Positions 31,531 to 40,548 are shown, counted from the stretch's first letter. The stretch is DNA of 64,000 nucleotides from Streptomyces sp. BK340 (GCF_007827595.1 NZ_VISR01000009.1:62001-126000); one strand, 5' to 3'. Translations and numbers: made by a program. The notes: generated by a model from the sequence alone, not told the origin.

Positions 31531-34069
31531 CGTCGGTGTCCGTCCCTTCGTCGGCGTCGGTGTTCGGGTCGTCTGTGTGTGGGGTGGCCGGCAGGCCCTT
31601 TCGGCCCCGGTCCAGGCCCCGCTGGAAGGCGCCGAAGATCGCCCGCATCTCGTCGGCGTCGACCTCACGCCCGGGTTCCGCGTCGCGGGGCGGCGGATCG
31701 TCGCGCAGCTCGCGGACGAGGGAGGCCTGGCGGGTGCGGGTGGGCAGGGCGGGGGCGGGCTCCGGGCCGGGTGCCGACTCGGGGCCGGGCGCCGCCTCCG
31801 GGCCGGGCGCCGCCTCCGGGCCGGGCGCCGCCTCCAGGCCGGGCGCCGCCTCCAGGCCGGGCGCCGCCTCCAGGCCATGTGCCGACTCGCGGCCGGGCGC
31901 CGCCTCCGGGCCATGTGCCGACTCGCGGCCGGGCGCCGCCTCCGAGCCGGGCGCGTCCGACGTGCGGGGCTCGTCCGACGTGCGGGGCTCGTGCGGTGAA
32001 GATCCGGGCGCGATCGCGGGCCGAGATGCGGCTCGCCTCCTGGTGGGCAGCTCCAGCACCGGCGCGGTCCGCTCGGCCGGACTCGGCAGCTGCGCCGGGG
32101 CAAGCCGGTGTGCCACCGGGTCCCGTCCCTCGGCCCGGGCGGACGGTGCCCCAGCCGGCTCCACCTCCGCCAGCACCCCCTCCGGGAGCAGCACCACCGC
32201 GGTGGTACCGCCGTACGGCGAATCTCGCAGGTTCACCTCGATGCCGTGCCGGGCGGCGAGGCGGCCGACGACGTACAGGCCGAGCCGGTCGTGCCGGGTG
32301 GGGTCGAAGGCGTCGGCGTCGGTGAGGGTGCGGTGCGCCTCCGCGCGCTGCTCGGCGTCGAGGCCGAGGCCGCGGTCGTCGATCTCCAGCACGAAGCCGC
32401 TGCCGACCCGTCCGGGGCGCAGGGTGACCTGGGTGTGCGGCGGCGAGAACGCCGTGGCGTTCTCCAGGAGTTCGGCGACGAGGTGGACGACGTCGGCGAC
32501 CGCGTCCGCCGCGACGCCGACCTCGGGCATCGGCGGCACCACCACGCGCGCGTAGTCCTCGATCTCGCTCACCGCCGATGCGACGACGTCCGCGACCGGC
32601 ACGGGCCTGCGCCAGCGGCGGCCCGGCGCCGAGCCGGAGAGGATGATCAGGCTCTCCGCGTGCCGGCGCATCCGGGTCGTCAGATGGTCGATGCGGAACA
32701 GCTGGCGCAGGATGTCGGGGTCCTCGGTGCGCCGCTCCAGCGTGTCGACGAGCTTCAGCTGCCGGTGCACCAGCGCCTGGTTGCGGCGCGCGATGTTGAG
32801 CAGCACCGCGAACAGACCCCGGCGCAGGGTCGCCTGCCTGACGGCCGCCTCCACGGCGGCGAGCCGCGCGGTGTTGAAGGACCGGCCGACCTGGCCGATC
32901 TCGTCGTCCCTGATCTCGTCCGCGGCCAGTGGCGGTGCCTCGGCCAGCGCGTCCACGTCCTCGCCGGCGCTCAGCCTGCGCATCACGTCCGGGAGCTGGC
33001 GTGTGCTCAGCACGTCGGCCGCGTCCCGCAGGGTCTCCAGGCGCCGCGAGATGCGCCGCGCACCGCGTACCGCGAACCACAGGGACAGTGCGACGGCGGC
33101 CAGCCCGACCGCGCCGACGACGGCGGCCTTGGTCAGCTCGTGGTACGCGAAGGCCCGGCCGCGCACCGCGGAGTTCTCGGCGGAGCGGGTGCACAGCTGC
33201 ATGTAGCGCTTGACGGCCCGGTCGGAGGTGGTCCGCCAGGTGTCCCCCGCGACGGCCTGCCCGGCTCCCGCGGCTCCGGACCGCAGCAGCGCGTCCTCGC
33301 CCTGCGTCAGCGAGCGGTAGAGGTCACCGCGCTGGAACTCCTGGAACAGGCCGCGCGAGTCGGCGGGCAGGTCCGGTACGTACGTCCGCTCGAAGACGCG
33401 CCGGTCCTCGATGGTGGCGGTCAGGGTGTCGTACTGCCGGTCGGTCAGGGTCCCGGCCGCCCGTGCCCCGGCGACCAGGGCGTCCTCCCGGGACACGAAC
33501 TCCCGTACTCGCACCAGCTCGATGACGACCTGGGCCTCCCGGGCGAGCTGCCCGGCCTGGAGCGCGGTGAGCGTCGACTGCACGTCGAAACCGGGCTCGA
33601 CGAGCGTGCTGTACTCGTCGACCGCCCGGTCCCAGGTGATGTTCCGGGACAGCACGCGCTCGCGCAGCGCCTCCAGCTTCCCGGTGGTGGCGACCATGGT
33701 GTCCAGGGCCTGCCGCTGCCGGTCGGTGAGCCGCCCGCGGTCGCCGTCCCGGACCGCGTGCCGCATGGCGTCCACGGCCCGGTCGGTACGGCGCTCCTGG
33801 CCGAGCAGGTCCCCCGCCGTCGCCGTGTCCAGGCGGGCGCCCAGGTAGGCGGCGGACATCCGGCGTTCGATCTGGATCTGCCCGATCGCGGTGTCCACGG
33901 GGGTGCCGAAGTCCTCGTACACCCCCTGGAGCCGGATCAGCGCGCGCAGTTCGGCGGTGACCGAGACCATGGCGAAGCTCCACAGGGCCATCAGCGCGAC
34001 GGCCGGGGCGAGAGCGAGCGCCACGATCCTCGCACGGACGGTGGTGGGACGGCCGACGGGCCAGCGCAT
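31520..34069 (-). CDS. Nitrate/nitrite-sensing-type membrane histidine kinase (conservon CvnA-like)
   Basis: This 849-residue protein has transmembrane helices near 13-35 and 315-337, an extracellular NIT-type sensor domain between them, a HAMP-like segment, and a HATPase domain (N box LLENATAFSPPHTQV near 533; G2 box GLGLYVVGRLAARHG near 600). The DHp-like part FRIDHLTTRMRRHAE is that of conservon kinases, whose kinase activity is unusual. The C-terminal 200 residues are a Pro/Ala/Glu-rich disordered tail with six-residue tandem repeats. It is the first gene of a kinase-roadblock-DUF742 operon. ATG 34069. Confidence 0.88.
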   Translation of the reverse strand: MRWPVGRPTTVRARIVALALAPAVALMALWSFAMVSVTAELRALIRLQGVYEDFGTPVDTAIGQIQIERRMSAAYLGARLDTATAGDLLGQERRTDRAVDAMRHAVRDGDRGRLTDRQRQALDTMVATTGKLEALRERVLSRNITWDRAVDEYSTLVEPGFDVQSTLTALQAGQLAREAQVVIELVRVREFVSREDALVAGARAAGTLTDRQYDTLTATIEDRRVFERTYVPDLPADSRGLFQEFQRGDLYRSLTQGEDALLRSGAAGAGQAVAGDTWRTTSDRAVKRYMQLCTRSAENSAVRGRAFAYHELTKAAVVGAVGLAAVALSLWFAVRGARRISRRLETLRDAADVLSTRQLPDVMRRLSAGEDVDALAEAPPLAADEIRDDEIGQVGRSFNTARLAAVEAAVRQATLRRGLFAVLLNIARRNQALVHRQLKLVDTLERRTEDPDILRQLFRIDHLTTRMRRHAESLIILSGSAPGRRWRRPVPVADVVASAVSEIEDYARVVVPPMPEVGVAADAVADVVHLVAELLENATAFSPPHTQVTLRPGRVGSGFVLEIDDRGLGLDAEQRAEAHRTLTDADAFDPTRHDRLGLYVVGRLAARHGIEVNLRDSPYGGTTAVVLLPEGVLAEVEPAGAPSARAEGRDPVAHRLAPAQLPSPAERTAPVLELPTRRRAASRPAIAPGSSPHEPRTSDEPRTSDAPGSEAAPGRESAHGPEAAPGRESAHGLEAAPGLEAAPGLEAAPGPEAAPGPEAAPGPESAPGPEPAPALPTRTRQASLVRELRDDPPPRDAEPGREVDADEMRAIFGAFQRGLDRGRKGLPATPHTDDPNTDADEGTDTDDAR
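31761..31955. repeat. 18-bp tandem repeats encoding (GPEAAP)n in the kinase tail
   Basis: About eleven imperfect copies of an 18-bp unit such as GGGCCGGGCGCCGCCTCC encode EAAPGP/EAAPGL/ESAHGP hexads. Two variants (with AHG and with LEA) are interspersed in blocks, which points to recent expansion by slippage or recombination. Confidence 0.8.
31955..31990. repeat. Two exact 18-bp direct repeats (kinase tail)
   Basis: GTCCGACGTGCGGGGCTC occurs twice back to back and encodes two EPRTSD hexads next to the larger repeat block. The same six-residue period is kept. Confidence 0.75.
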
Positions 34070-34159
34070 GGGGTACCTGTCTGTTACCAGTCAGTAAGAG
34101 CGGGCACAACCTACGGGATCATCACCTGGTCCGCAATGGTGACCTGCGGTAACCACGGG

Positions 34160-35629
34160 TCACTTCCGTGGCAGTGCGAAGGTGGTCACGACGGCCGCGT
34201 GGTCCGAGGGCCAGTCGTTGCCCGTGACGTCGGGCCACGCGTGCGGGGTGCCGACGACGAGGGTCCGCGCGTCGCGCACGGTCAGGCCGCCGCGGTGCAG
34301 GACGTAGTCGATCCGGTCCTGCGGCTCCGGTCGTCCGCTGCCGTCCTCGTGCACCGGGTGGATCGGCGACCAGGTGTGCCCCGGCTCGGCCACGGGGTCG
34401 GGATGGACCTCACGGTAGGAGTCCGCGAACCCCGCGTCCGCCGCCGCCCGCGTCACCGGCCAGGCCACGTCCGGCCAGTCCAGGTGCGAGGGGCAGTTGA
34501 AGTCGCCGACGAGGACCACCGGGACGCCCTCGGAGGAGGACTCGGCGATCCGGTGCAGCGCGTCCCGCATCTGAGCGAGCCGCACGTCCTCGTGGGCGAT
34601 CAGATCGGGTGCGCCGAGCCCGTCGAGAACGGCCTCGTAGGGACCGTACGGCGTGTAGTGCAGATGGGCCGTCCACACGTCGACCTCGCGGCCGGGCGCG
34701 ACCCGGATCCGGACGCCGGCGGCGCCGTAGAAGCCGACCTCCGGGTCGCCGAAGCGGGCGGTGACCGGGTGCCGGCTGATGACGCCGAGGTTCTCGCCGG
34801 CCCGGTGGTGATGCCAGCCGAGCGCCTCGGCCAGCTCCTGGGCGGCCGTACCGGCGGTCTCCTGGAGCCCGACGACGTCGGCACCGCTCTCCAGGACGGC
34901 CTTGACCTGCTTGGCGCGGTGGTCGTCGACCGGGCTGCCGCCGAGCCACAGGTTCCAGCTCATGACGCGGAGTTCGGGCGCGGCCATCCGGCGCAGCACC
35001 TCGGGCGTGACGCCGACGAGGCTGTCCCGCACGGTCCGCCCGGGCGCCGCGCCGATCGGCGCGAGGGACGGCACGGCGAGTACGGCGCACCCGGCGGCCT
35101 CGGCGGAGGCCACACCGGTCTCGGTGTCCTCCACGGCCACGCAGGAGGCCGGGTCGACGCCCAGCGCCCGGCAGGCGGCGAGGTACGGGTCGGGGGCCGG
35201 CTTGGTGCGGTCGGTGTCGTCGGCGGTGACGGAGACCGCGAACCGTCCGGCGCCGAGGGCGTCGAGCACGACGTCGGCGACCGCGCGCGGGGACGCGGTG
35301 ACCAGGGCGGTCGGGACGCCGGCGGCGGCCAGCGCGTCCAGCAGGTCCAGGGCGCCGGGGCGGGGCACGATCCCGGTGCGGACGCGGGCGGCGAACTCGC
35401 GGTGCAGCTCGGCCGCGAGGTCGGCCTCGGTCCGTCCGGTGGGGGCGGCGAGCCAGGCGGCGGTGTGCTCGACGGGCCGGCCGAGCACCTCCGGCTGGTC
35501 GGCCTCGCTCAGCGGGCGTCCGGCGACCTGCTCGACCGCCTCCCACCACAGGCGCTCGGTGTCGACGAGCGTCCCGTCCATGTCGAAGAGGACGGCCTGC
35601 AGCGGGAGTACGGGGTTGTGGGGGGTCAC
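34160..35629 (-). CDS. Fusion of HAD-superfamily phosphatase and endonuclease/exonuclease/phosphatase domain
   Basis: This 489-residue protein joins two hydrolases. Residues about 10-215 are a HAD phosphatase of the beta-phosphoglucomutase-like group (FDMDGTLVD near 14, VTASPRAVAD, KPAPDPYL). From about 221 follows an EEP domain (MSWNLWLGG, GLQETAGTA, VVLVGDFNCPSHLDW, DRIDYVLH, NDWPSDHAAV), with all catalytic motifs present. GTG 35629 follows the ABC ATPase stop by 14 bp with GAGGAA upstream. Being last in an ABC importer operon, it may release phosphate from an imported phosphoester or phosphodiester. Substrate is unknown. Confidence 0.85.
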   Translation of the reverse strand: MTPHNPVLPLQAVLFDMDGTLVDTERLWWEAVEQVAGRPLSEADQPEVLGRPVEHTAAWLAAPTGRTEADLAAELHREFAARVRTGIVPRPGALDLLDALAAAGVPTALVTASPRAVADVVLDALGAGRFAVSVTADDTDRTKPAPDPYLAACRALGVDPASCVAVEDTETGVASAEAAGCAVLAVPSLAPIGAAPGRTVRDSLVGVTPEVLRRMAAPELRVMSWNLWLGGSPVDDHRAKQVKAVLESGADVVGLQETAGTAAQELAEALGWHHHRAGENLGVISRHPVTARFGDPEVGFYGAAGVRIRVAPGREVDVWTAHLHYTPYGPYEAVLDGLGAPDLIAHEDVRLAQMRDALHRIAESSSEGVPVVLVGDFNCPSHLDWPDVAWPVTRAAADAGFADSYREVHPDPVAEPGHTWSPIHPVHEDGSGRPEPQDRIDYVLHRGGLTVRDARTLVVGTPHAWPDVTGNDWPSDHAAVVTTFALPRK

Positions 35630-35643
35630 GTTGTCGTCGTTCC

Positions 35644-36720
35644 TCACTTCTGGGTACGTTCGGCCACCAGCACCGGGCGTTCGGGCAGCGACACGCCGAC
35701 GGCGGCTCCGGCGCCGAGTCCGGCGGCCTCGTGGGTGGGCAGGTCGGCCTTGGCCTCGGTGCCGTCGGCGAGCCGTACGGTGACCCGGACGACGGCGCCC
35801 AGGAAGGCGGTGGCGACGACTCGGGCGCTGCCCTGCTCGTCGGCCTTCACCTGGACGGACTCCGGCCGCACCAGCACGTCGACCGCGCCGTCCGGCACCT
35901 CGCCGTCGGCCGGCAGCCGCTGCCCGAGCACCTCGACCGTGCCGTTCTTCAGCTCGCCCGGGATCCGGCTCATCGTGCCGACGAACTCGGCGACGAAGGC
36001 GGTGGCGGGACGGCCGTACAGCTCGGCGGGTTCGGCGCACTGTTCGAGCCGTCCGGCGCGCATGACGGCGACCCGGTCGGCGACCGAGAGGGCCTCCTCC
36101 TGGTCGTGGGTGACGAAGAGGGTGGTGATGCCGAGTTCCTGCTGGAGCCGGCGGATCTCCTCGCGCAGGGTCAGGCGCACCTTGGCGTCCAGCGCGGACA
36201 GCGGCTCGTCGAGCAGCAGGACGCGCGGGCGCAGGGCGAGGGCGCGGGCGAGCGCGATGCGCTGCTGCTGCCCCCCGGAGAGCTGGTGCGGGAACCGCTG
36301 CCCCTTGTCGCCGAGCCCGACCAGCTCCAGCAACTCGGCGGCGCGGGACCGTCGTTCGGCCGTACGGACCTTGCGCATGCGCAGCCCGAAGGCGACGTTG
36401 TCGACGGCGTTCAGATGCGGGAAGAGGCTGTACGACTGGAAGACCATCCCGGCGTCCCGGCGGTGGGCCGGGACGTGGGTGACGTCCTGGCCGTCCACCA
36501 GCACGGCGCCGGAGTCCGGGTGTTCGAACCCGGCGAGCATGCGCAGCGCGGTGGTCTTGCCGCAGCCGGAGGGGCCGAGCAGGGCCAGGAACTCGCCCGG
36601 GCGGACGGTCAGGTCGAGCCCGTCGAGGGCGACGGTGGTCCCGAACTCGCGTCGCAGGCCCCGGAATTCGACGGTGGCGGCCTTCTCGGCGGTCGCCTTC
36701 TCAAGCGTGGTGACGGTCAT
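35644..36720 (-). CDS. ABC transporter ATP-binding protein (PotA/AfuC-like)
   Basis: This 358-residue ATPase has Walker A LGPSGCGKTT, Q-loop FQSYSLFPHLN, signature LSGGQQQRIALARALA, Walker B VLLLDEPLSALD and H-loop VTHDQEEAL, followed by a TOBE-like regulatory domain from about 270. It energises the importer formed with the two permeases and binding protein upstream. The class (spermidine/putrescine, iron or phosphonate type) includes importers of hexose phosphates and aminoethylphosphonate. ATG 36720, 3 bp after the permease gene. Confidence 0.9.
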   Translation of the reverse strand: MTVTTLEKATAEKAATVEFRGLRREFGTTVALDGLDLTVRPGEFLALLGPSGCGKTTALRMLAGFEHPDSGAVLVDGQDVTHVPAHRRDAGMVFQSYSLFPHLNAVDNVAFGLRMRKVRTAERRSRAAELLELVGLGDKGQRFPHQLSGGQQQRIALARALALRPRVLLLDEPLSALDAKVRLTLREEIRRLQQELGITTLFVTHDQEEALSVADRVAVMRAGRLEQCAEPAELYGRPATAFVAEFVGTMSRIPGELKNGTVEVLGQRLPADGEVPDGAVDVLVRPESVQVKADEQGSARVVATAFLGAVVRVTVRLADGTEAKADLPTHEAAGLGAGAAVGVSLPERPVLVAERTQK

Positions 36721-36723
36721 GGT

Positions 36724-37542
36724 TCAACCCCGGGAGGAAGCGGTTCGGGTGCGTCCGCCGGCACCGGCGAGCACGAGGAGCAGGGCCCAGGTGAGGAGCA
36801 GGCTGAGCACGGACACGGCGACGGACATCTGGGCCTGCGAGCCGCCGACGTTGTAGATCCACACGGCGAACGGCTGGTAGCCGAGCAGCCGGGCGACGGT
36901 GAACTCGCCGAGGACCAGCGCCAGCGTGAGGAAGGCCGCGTTCAGCAGCGCCCCGCGCAGGTTCGGCAGCACGGCCCGTACGAGGGCCTGCGGCCAGGAG
37001 GCGCCGCAGCTGCGGGCGGCCTCCACGAGGGTGCGTACGTCGATGGCCCGCAGACCCGCGTCCAGGGCGCGGTAGACGAACGGCAGCGCCATCACCACGT
37101 AGGCGAGGACCAGCACGACCGGGAAGGTCGGGTTCTGGATCGCCACGAACGTCTCGAACAGCGGGGTCCGGGACAGGTGGTCCGGGCCCCACTTCAGCAC
37201 GGTGACGATCCCCGCGACGAACGCGATCGGCGGAACCACCAGCGGAAGCGAGCACACCACTTCGACCACCGGCCTGAGCCGGGGTGCGCCGAGCCGCAGC
37301 GCCACCACGGCGGGCACCATCAGCAGCAGGACGACCAGGATGGTCGCGACCGCCAGCTCCAGCGAGAGCAGCAGGCTGGAGGTGAAGCCGTCGCTGGACA
37401 GGATCTGCGTGTAGGCGTCGAAGGTGACGCCGTGGCCGGGCACGTCGATCGTGAAGACCACGGAGGCGCCCAGCGGCACCAGGAAGTACAGCGCGGCCAG
37501 GCCGAGGACGGCCCAGCGCCAAGGTGTCAGGCGTCGAGCCAT
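36724..37542 (-). CDS. ABC transporter permease 2
   Basis: This 272-residue inner-membrane permease has six helices and the EAA-type loop EAARSCGASWPQALVRAVLP near residue 180. It begins at ATG 37542, overlapping the first permease by 16 bp. Longer frames upstream are not coding. With the neighbouring permease it forms the membrane channel of a PotBC/AfuB-type importer. Confidence 0.9.
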   Translation of the reverse strand: MARRLTPWRWAVLGLAALYFLVPLGASVVFTIDVPGHGVTFDAYTQILSSDGFTSSLLLSLELAVATILVVLLLMVPAVVALRLGAPRLRPVVEVVCSLPLVVPPIAFVAGIVTVLKWGPDHLSRTPLFETFVAIQNPTFPVVLVLAYVVMALPFVYRALDAGLRAIDVRTLVEAARSCGASWPQALVRAVLPNLRGALLNAAFLTLALVLGEFTVARLLGYQPFAVWIYNVGGSQAQMSVAVSVLSLLLTWALLLVLAGAGGRTRTASSRG

Positions 37543-38426
37543 CGGGCACTCCGTCGTTGCAGGGGCAGGTACACGGCCATGACCAGGCCCGCCACCAGCA
37601 CCATGTCGAGGCTGAGGGCGAGGGCGACGTTCTCCTGGCCGACCAGCACGTTGCCGGAGAGGGCGTCGGCGATCTGCAGCGTGACGAGCGGGACCGCGCT
37701 GCCCACCATCGCGGCGGCGGTGGCGTAGGCGGCGAAGGCGCTGCCGAACAGCAGCACGAGACCGCCGAGCAGGGAGGGCGCGAGCACGGGCAGGGCCACG
37801 TGCCGCCAGTACTGCACACCCGTGGCGCCGTTGTTCAGCGCGGCCTCCCGCCACTGGACGCGCAGACCGTCCAGGGCCGGGGTGATGGTGAGGACCATCA
37901 GCGGGATCAGGAAGTACAGGTAGACGAGGACCAGGCCCCAGAAGCTGTAGAGGTCCCAGCCCTTGTCCGTGAGACCCAGGTGCACGGTCAGGACGCCGGC
38001 GTTGCCGAGGGTGGCGACGAAGGCGAAGGCCAGCGGGACGCCGCCGAAGTTGGCGAGCACACCGGAGGCGGTCAGCACGGCCTCGCGCAGCGCGCGGGAG
38101 CGGGAGCTGACCACGGCCTGCGCCAGCGGCAGCCCGAGCAGCGCCCCGAGCCCGGCGGAGACCGCCGACAGCTTCACGCTGCCCACCAGGGCGGTGAGGT
38201 ACGGGCCCTGCAGTGAGGCCGAGAGGTTCTCGGCCGTGTAGGAGGCGGCGCCGGTCGTCTGGTCCTTGACCGTGAAGGCGCCGTCCAGGATGGCCAGGGC
38301 GGGCAGCCCGAAGGCGATCGCCGTGAACACCAGCAGCGGCACCACGGCCAGCCATCCGGGGGCGCGGCGCCGCCGCTTCGCCGAAGCGACGGGCGCCACA
38401 TCCGTACGGGTGAGAGCGGTGGTCAT
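37527..38426 (-). CDS. ABC transporter permease 1
   Basis: This 299-residue permease has six helices, and its cytoplasmic coupling loop contains REAALNNGATGVQYWRHVALP near residue 205. ATG 38426 overlaps the stop of the binding-protein gene by 4 bp, so expression is coupled. It pairs with the second permease downstream. Confidence 0.9.
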   Translation of the reverse strand: MTTALTRTDVAPVASAKRRRRAPGWLAVVPLLVFTAIAFGLPALAILDGAFTVKDQTTGAASYTAENLSASLQGPYLTALVGSVKLSAVSAGLGALLGLPLAQAVVSSRSRALREAVLTASGVLANFGGVPLAFAFVATLGNAGVLTVHLGLTDKGWDLYSFWGLVLVYLYFLIPLMVLTITPALDGLRVQWREAALNNGATGVQYWRHVALPVLAPSLLGGLVLLFGSAFAAYATAAAMVGSAVPLVTLQIADALSGNVLVGQENVALALSLDMVLVAGLVMAVYLPLQRRSARWLDA

Positions 38427-39583
38427 CCGGAGACGGCCTTACCCCAGCCCTGCGCGATGACCGTCTTCGCCTTGCTCTGCTGGTCCTCGGTCGGGAAGGA
38501 GGGCGTGCCGGTGACCTTCGGGAGCTTGGCGGCGGCGGTCTTGTCGAGCGTGCCGGCCTTCTCCATGGCGGTCATCAGCGCCGGGCGGGCGTAGCCCTTG
38601 AGCCACAGGTTCTGGCCCTCGGCGCTGTACAGGTACTCCTGCCACAGGCGGGCGGCCGCCGGGTGCGGGGCGTCCTTGTTGATGGCCTGCGAGTAGTACT
38701 GGGCGTACTGGCCGTCGCCCGGGATGGCGACCTTCCAGTCGACGCCCTTGGACTTGAACTCGTCGGCGTAGCCGGCGTTCAGGTAGTCCCAGTCGATGCT
38801 GATGGGCGTCTCGCCCTTCTCGACCGTGGCCGGGGTGGACTCGACCGGCGTGTAGTTGCCGTTCTTCTTCAGCTTGGCGAAGAAGTCGAGGCCGGGCTGG
38901 ATGCTGTCGAACGAGCCGCCGCTCGCGAGGGCCGCCGCGTAGACGCCGCCGAAGGCCGAGCCGGACTTGGTCGGGTTGCCGTTGAGCGCGACCTGGCCCT
39001 TGTACTGCGGCTTGAGGAGGTCCTTGAACGTGGTCGGGCAGACCTTCACGCGCTTGGCGTCGCAGCCGATGGAGATGTAGCCGCCGTAGTCGTTGAACCA
39101 GCGGGCCTGCGGGTCCTTCTGGCCCTCGGGGATCTGGTCGTAGGAGGCCACCTTGTAGGGCGCGAGCAGGCCCTGCTGGGCGGCGCTGAGAGCGAAGGAG
39201 GAGCCGAGGTCGAGGACGTCGGGGGCGCGGTCCTGGCCCTTGCGCGAGGTCACGGCGTTGATCTCGTCCTGGCTGGAGCCGTCGGGGCTCTCGTCCTCGA
39301 TCTTGACGCCGTACTTCTTCTGGAAGCCGTCGATGATGGCGCCGTAGTTCGCCCAGTCGCGGGGCACCGCGATGATGTGGAGCGTGCCCTCCTTCTTGGC
39401 CGCCTTGACGAGGGCGTCGAGGCCTCCGAAGTCGGCCGCGGAGGTGGCGGTGGCGGCGTTCTTGCCGTCCTTGGTCTTGGTGGACGCGTTGTCGGGGGCG
39501 GCGCCGCAGGCGCTCAGCGCGAGTGCGGCGACGACGGCGAGGGAGCCGCCGAGGACGGCGTTTCTCGGCAGGGACACGGTCAC
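38423..39583 (-). CDS. ABC transporter substrate-binding lipoprotein
   Basis: This 386-residue protein has a lipoprotein signal with lipobox ALSAC near residue 23. The mature part is a type II periplasmic-binding fold of the spermidine/iron/phosphonate class (LHIIAVPRDWANYGAIIDGF; QDEINAVTSRKGQDRAPDVLDLG). The GTG at 39583 was chosen because GGAG lies six bases upstream and it gives a normal signal peptide. It is the first gene of the importer operon. A divergent GntR gene shares its regulatory region. Confidence 0.88.
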   Translation of the reverse strand: MTVSLPRNAVLGGSLAVVAALALSACGAAPDNASTKTKDGKNAATATSAADFGGLDALVKAAKKEGTLHIIAVPRDWANYGAIIDGFQKKYGVKIEDESPDGSSQDEINAVTSRKGQDRAPDVLDLGSSFALSAAQQGLLAPYKVASYDQIPEGQKDPQARWFNDYGGYISIGCDAKRVKVCPTTFKDLLKPQYKGQVALNGNPTKSGSAFGGVYAAALASGGSFDSIQPGLDFFAKLKKNGNYTPVESTPATVEKGETPISIDWDYLNAGYADEFKSKGVDWKVAIPGDGQYAQYYSQAINKDAPHPAAARLWQEYLYSAEGQNLWLKGYARPALMTAMEKAGTLDKTAAAKLPKVTGTPSFPTEDQQSKAKTVIAQGWGKAVSG

Positions 39584-39637
39584 GGTTTCTCCAGGGGTGC
39601 GCACGAGGGTGGGCGGTGCGTTGGGAACTGCGGAGAA

Positions 39638-39651
39638 CTTGTATGAACAAG
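39638..39651. promoter_or_regulatory. Candidate GntR operator 1
   Basis: CTTGT and ACAAG (39638-39642 and 39647-39651) are perfect arms around ATGA, 55 bp upstream of the binding-protein start. Confidence 0.35.
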
Positions 39652-39672
39652 TTGCGTCACAGTACGCCCGCC

Positions 39673-39685
39673 ACAGGTGTCCTGT
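39673..39685. promoter_or_regulatory. Candidate GntR operator 2
   Basis: ACAGG and CCTGT are perfect arms around TGT. With the palindrome at 39638 it lies between the divergent importer and GntR genes; either could be the binding site. Confidence 0.35.
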
Positions 39686-39806
39686 CTGTAAACCGTGACG
39701 AAACTTTGGACCCTTGTTCTCTGCACAATCCAGACCGTTGGAGATCACGCTCAGGTCTCGATTAGGCTGGTCACGCTGTGCACAGCGACCTGAGCAGAGG
39801 GGAAGC

Positions 39807-40547
39807 ATGACGGCGCGACACGAGGAGATCGCCGACGAGCTGCGGCGCGCGATCGACCGCGAGGAGTACACGGTCGGCAGCCGGCTGCCCTCGGAGGCGG
39901 AACTCGCGACGCACTACGGCGTCTCGCGCGGCACGGTCCGGCAGGCCGTCGCCGCCCTCACCGCCGAGGGCCTGATCGGCTCCCGCCAGGGCGCCCGGCG
40001 CGTGGTCCTCGCCAGCCGCAGCAGCCAGAGCTTCGAGGAACTGCGCAGCTTCGCCCAGTGGGCGCGGGCGATGGGCCGCGAGGCCACCGGACACGTGGTG
40101 GCGCAGGAGTACCGCCCGGCCACGCAGGAGGACGCGGTACGGCTCCAACTGTCCGCCGGGACGCAGGTGTTGCACGTACTGCGCGTCCGCGGCCTGGACG
40201 GCGAGCCGGTGTTGCTGGAGCGGACGGTGTACGCCGACTGGATCGCACCGGCGGTCGAGCCGATCGAGCCCGAGTGCCCCTCCGTCACCCAGCGGCTCTA
40301 CGACGACACGGGCCTGGTCTTCGCCTACGGCGAGCACGTCATCGACGCGGTCGCCGCCGGCGCGCAGGACTCCGAGTTGCTGGGGGTTCGCCGCACGAGT
40401 CCGCTGCTGCGGGTGCGGCGGGTCACCACGACCCGCGAAGGGCGGCCGGTGGAGTGGTCGGACGACCGGTATCGGCCGGACGCGGTGAGCTTCAGCGTGC
40501 GCAACTCGATAGGCAACAACGCGCTGGCGCGGAAGACCCCGGAATAG
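39807..40547 (+). CDS. GntR-family regulator with UTRA domain (HutC/PhnF type)
   Basis: This 246-residue regulator has a winged helix (LPSEAELATHYGVSRGTVRQ, residues about 29-48) and a C-terminal UTRA ligand-binding domain (ELRSFAQWARAMGREATG; LLERTVYADWIAP). HutC/PhnF-type regulators respond to small metabolites, including phosphonates or sugar phosphates. It is divergent from the ABC importer operon and most likely controls it. ATG 39807 with AGAGGGGA upstream. Transcription ends in a nested palindrome at 40549-40670. Confidence 0.88.
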   Translation: MTARHEEIADELRRAIDREEYTVGSRLPSEAELATHYGVSRGTVRQAVAALTAEGLIGSRQGARRVVLASRSSQSFEELRSFAQWARAMGREATGHVVAQEYRPATQEDAVRLQLSAGTQVLHVLRVRGLDGEPVLLERTVYADWIAPAVEPIEPECPSVTQRLYDDTGLVFAYGEHVIDAVAAGAQDSELLGVRRTSPLLRVRRVTTTREGRPVEWSDDRYRPDAVSFSVRNSIGNNALARKTPE

Positions 40548-40548
40548 A

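Noticed and set aside
31750..31955. Repeat block as a CRISPR-like array
   Set aside because: The unit is 18 bp, has no spacers, is in frame within a kinase gene and encodes a regular hexapeptide.
32108..36856. Plus-strand ORF of 1582 codons
   Set aside because: It lies antisense to the kinase, the HAD-EEP fusion and the ABC ATPase, has the composition of reverse-complemented GC-rich coding DNA and shows no domain. It is a shadow ORF.
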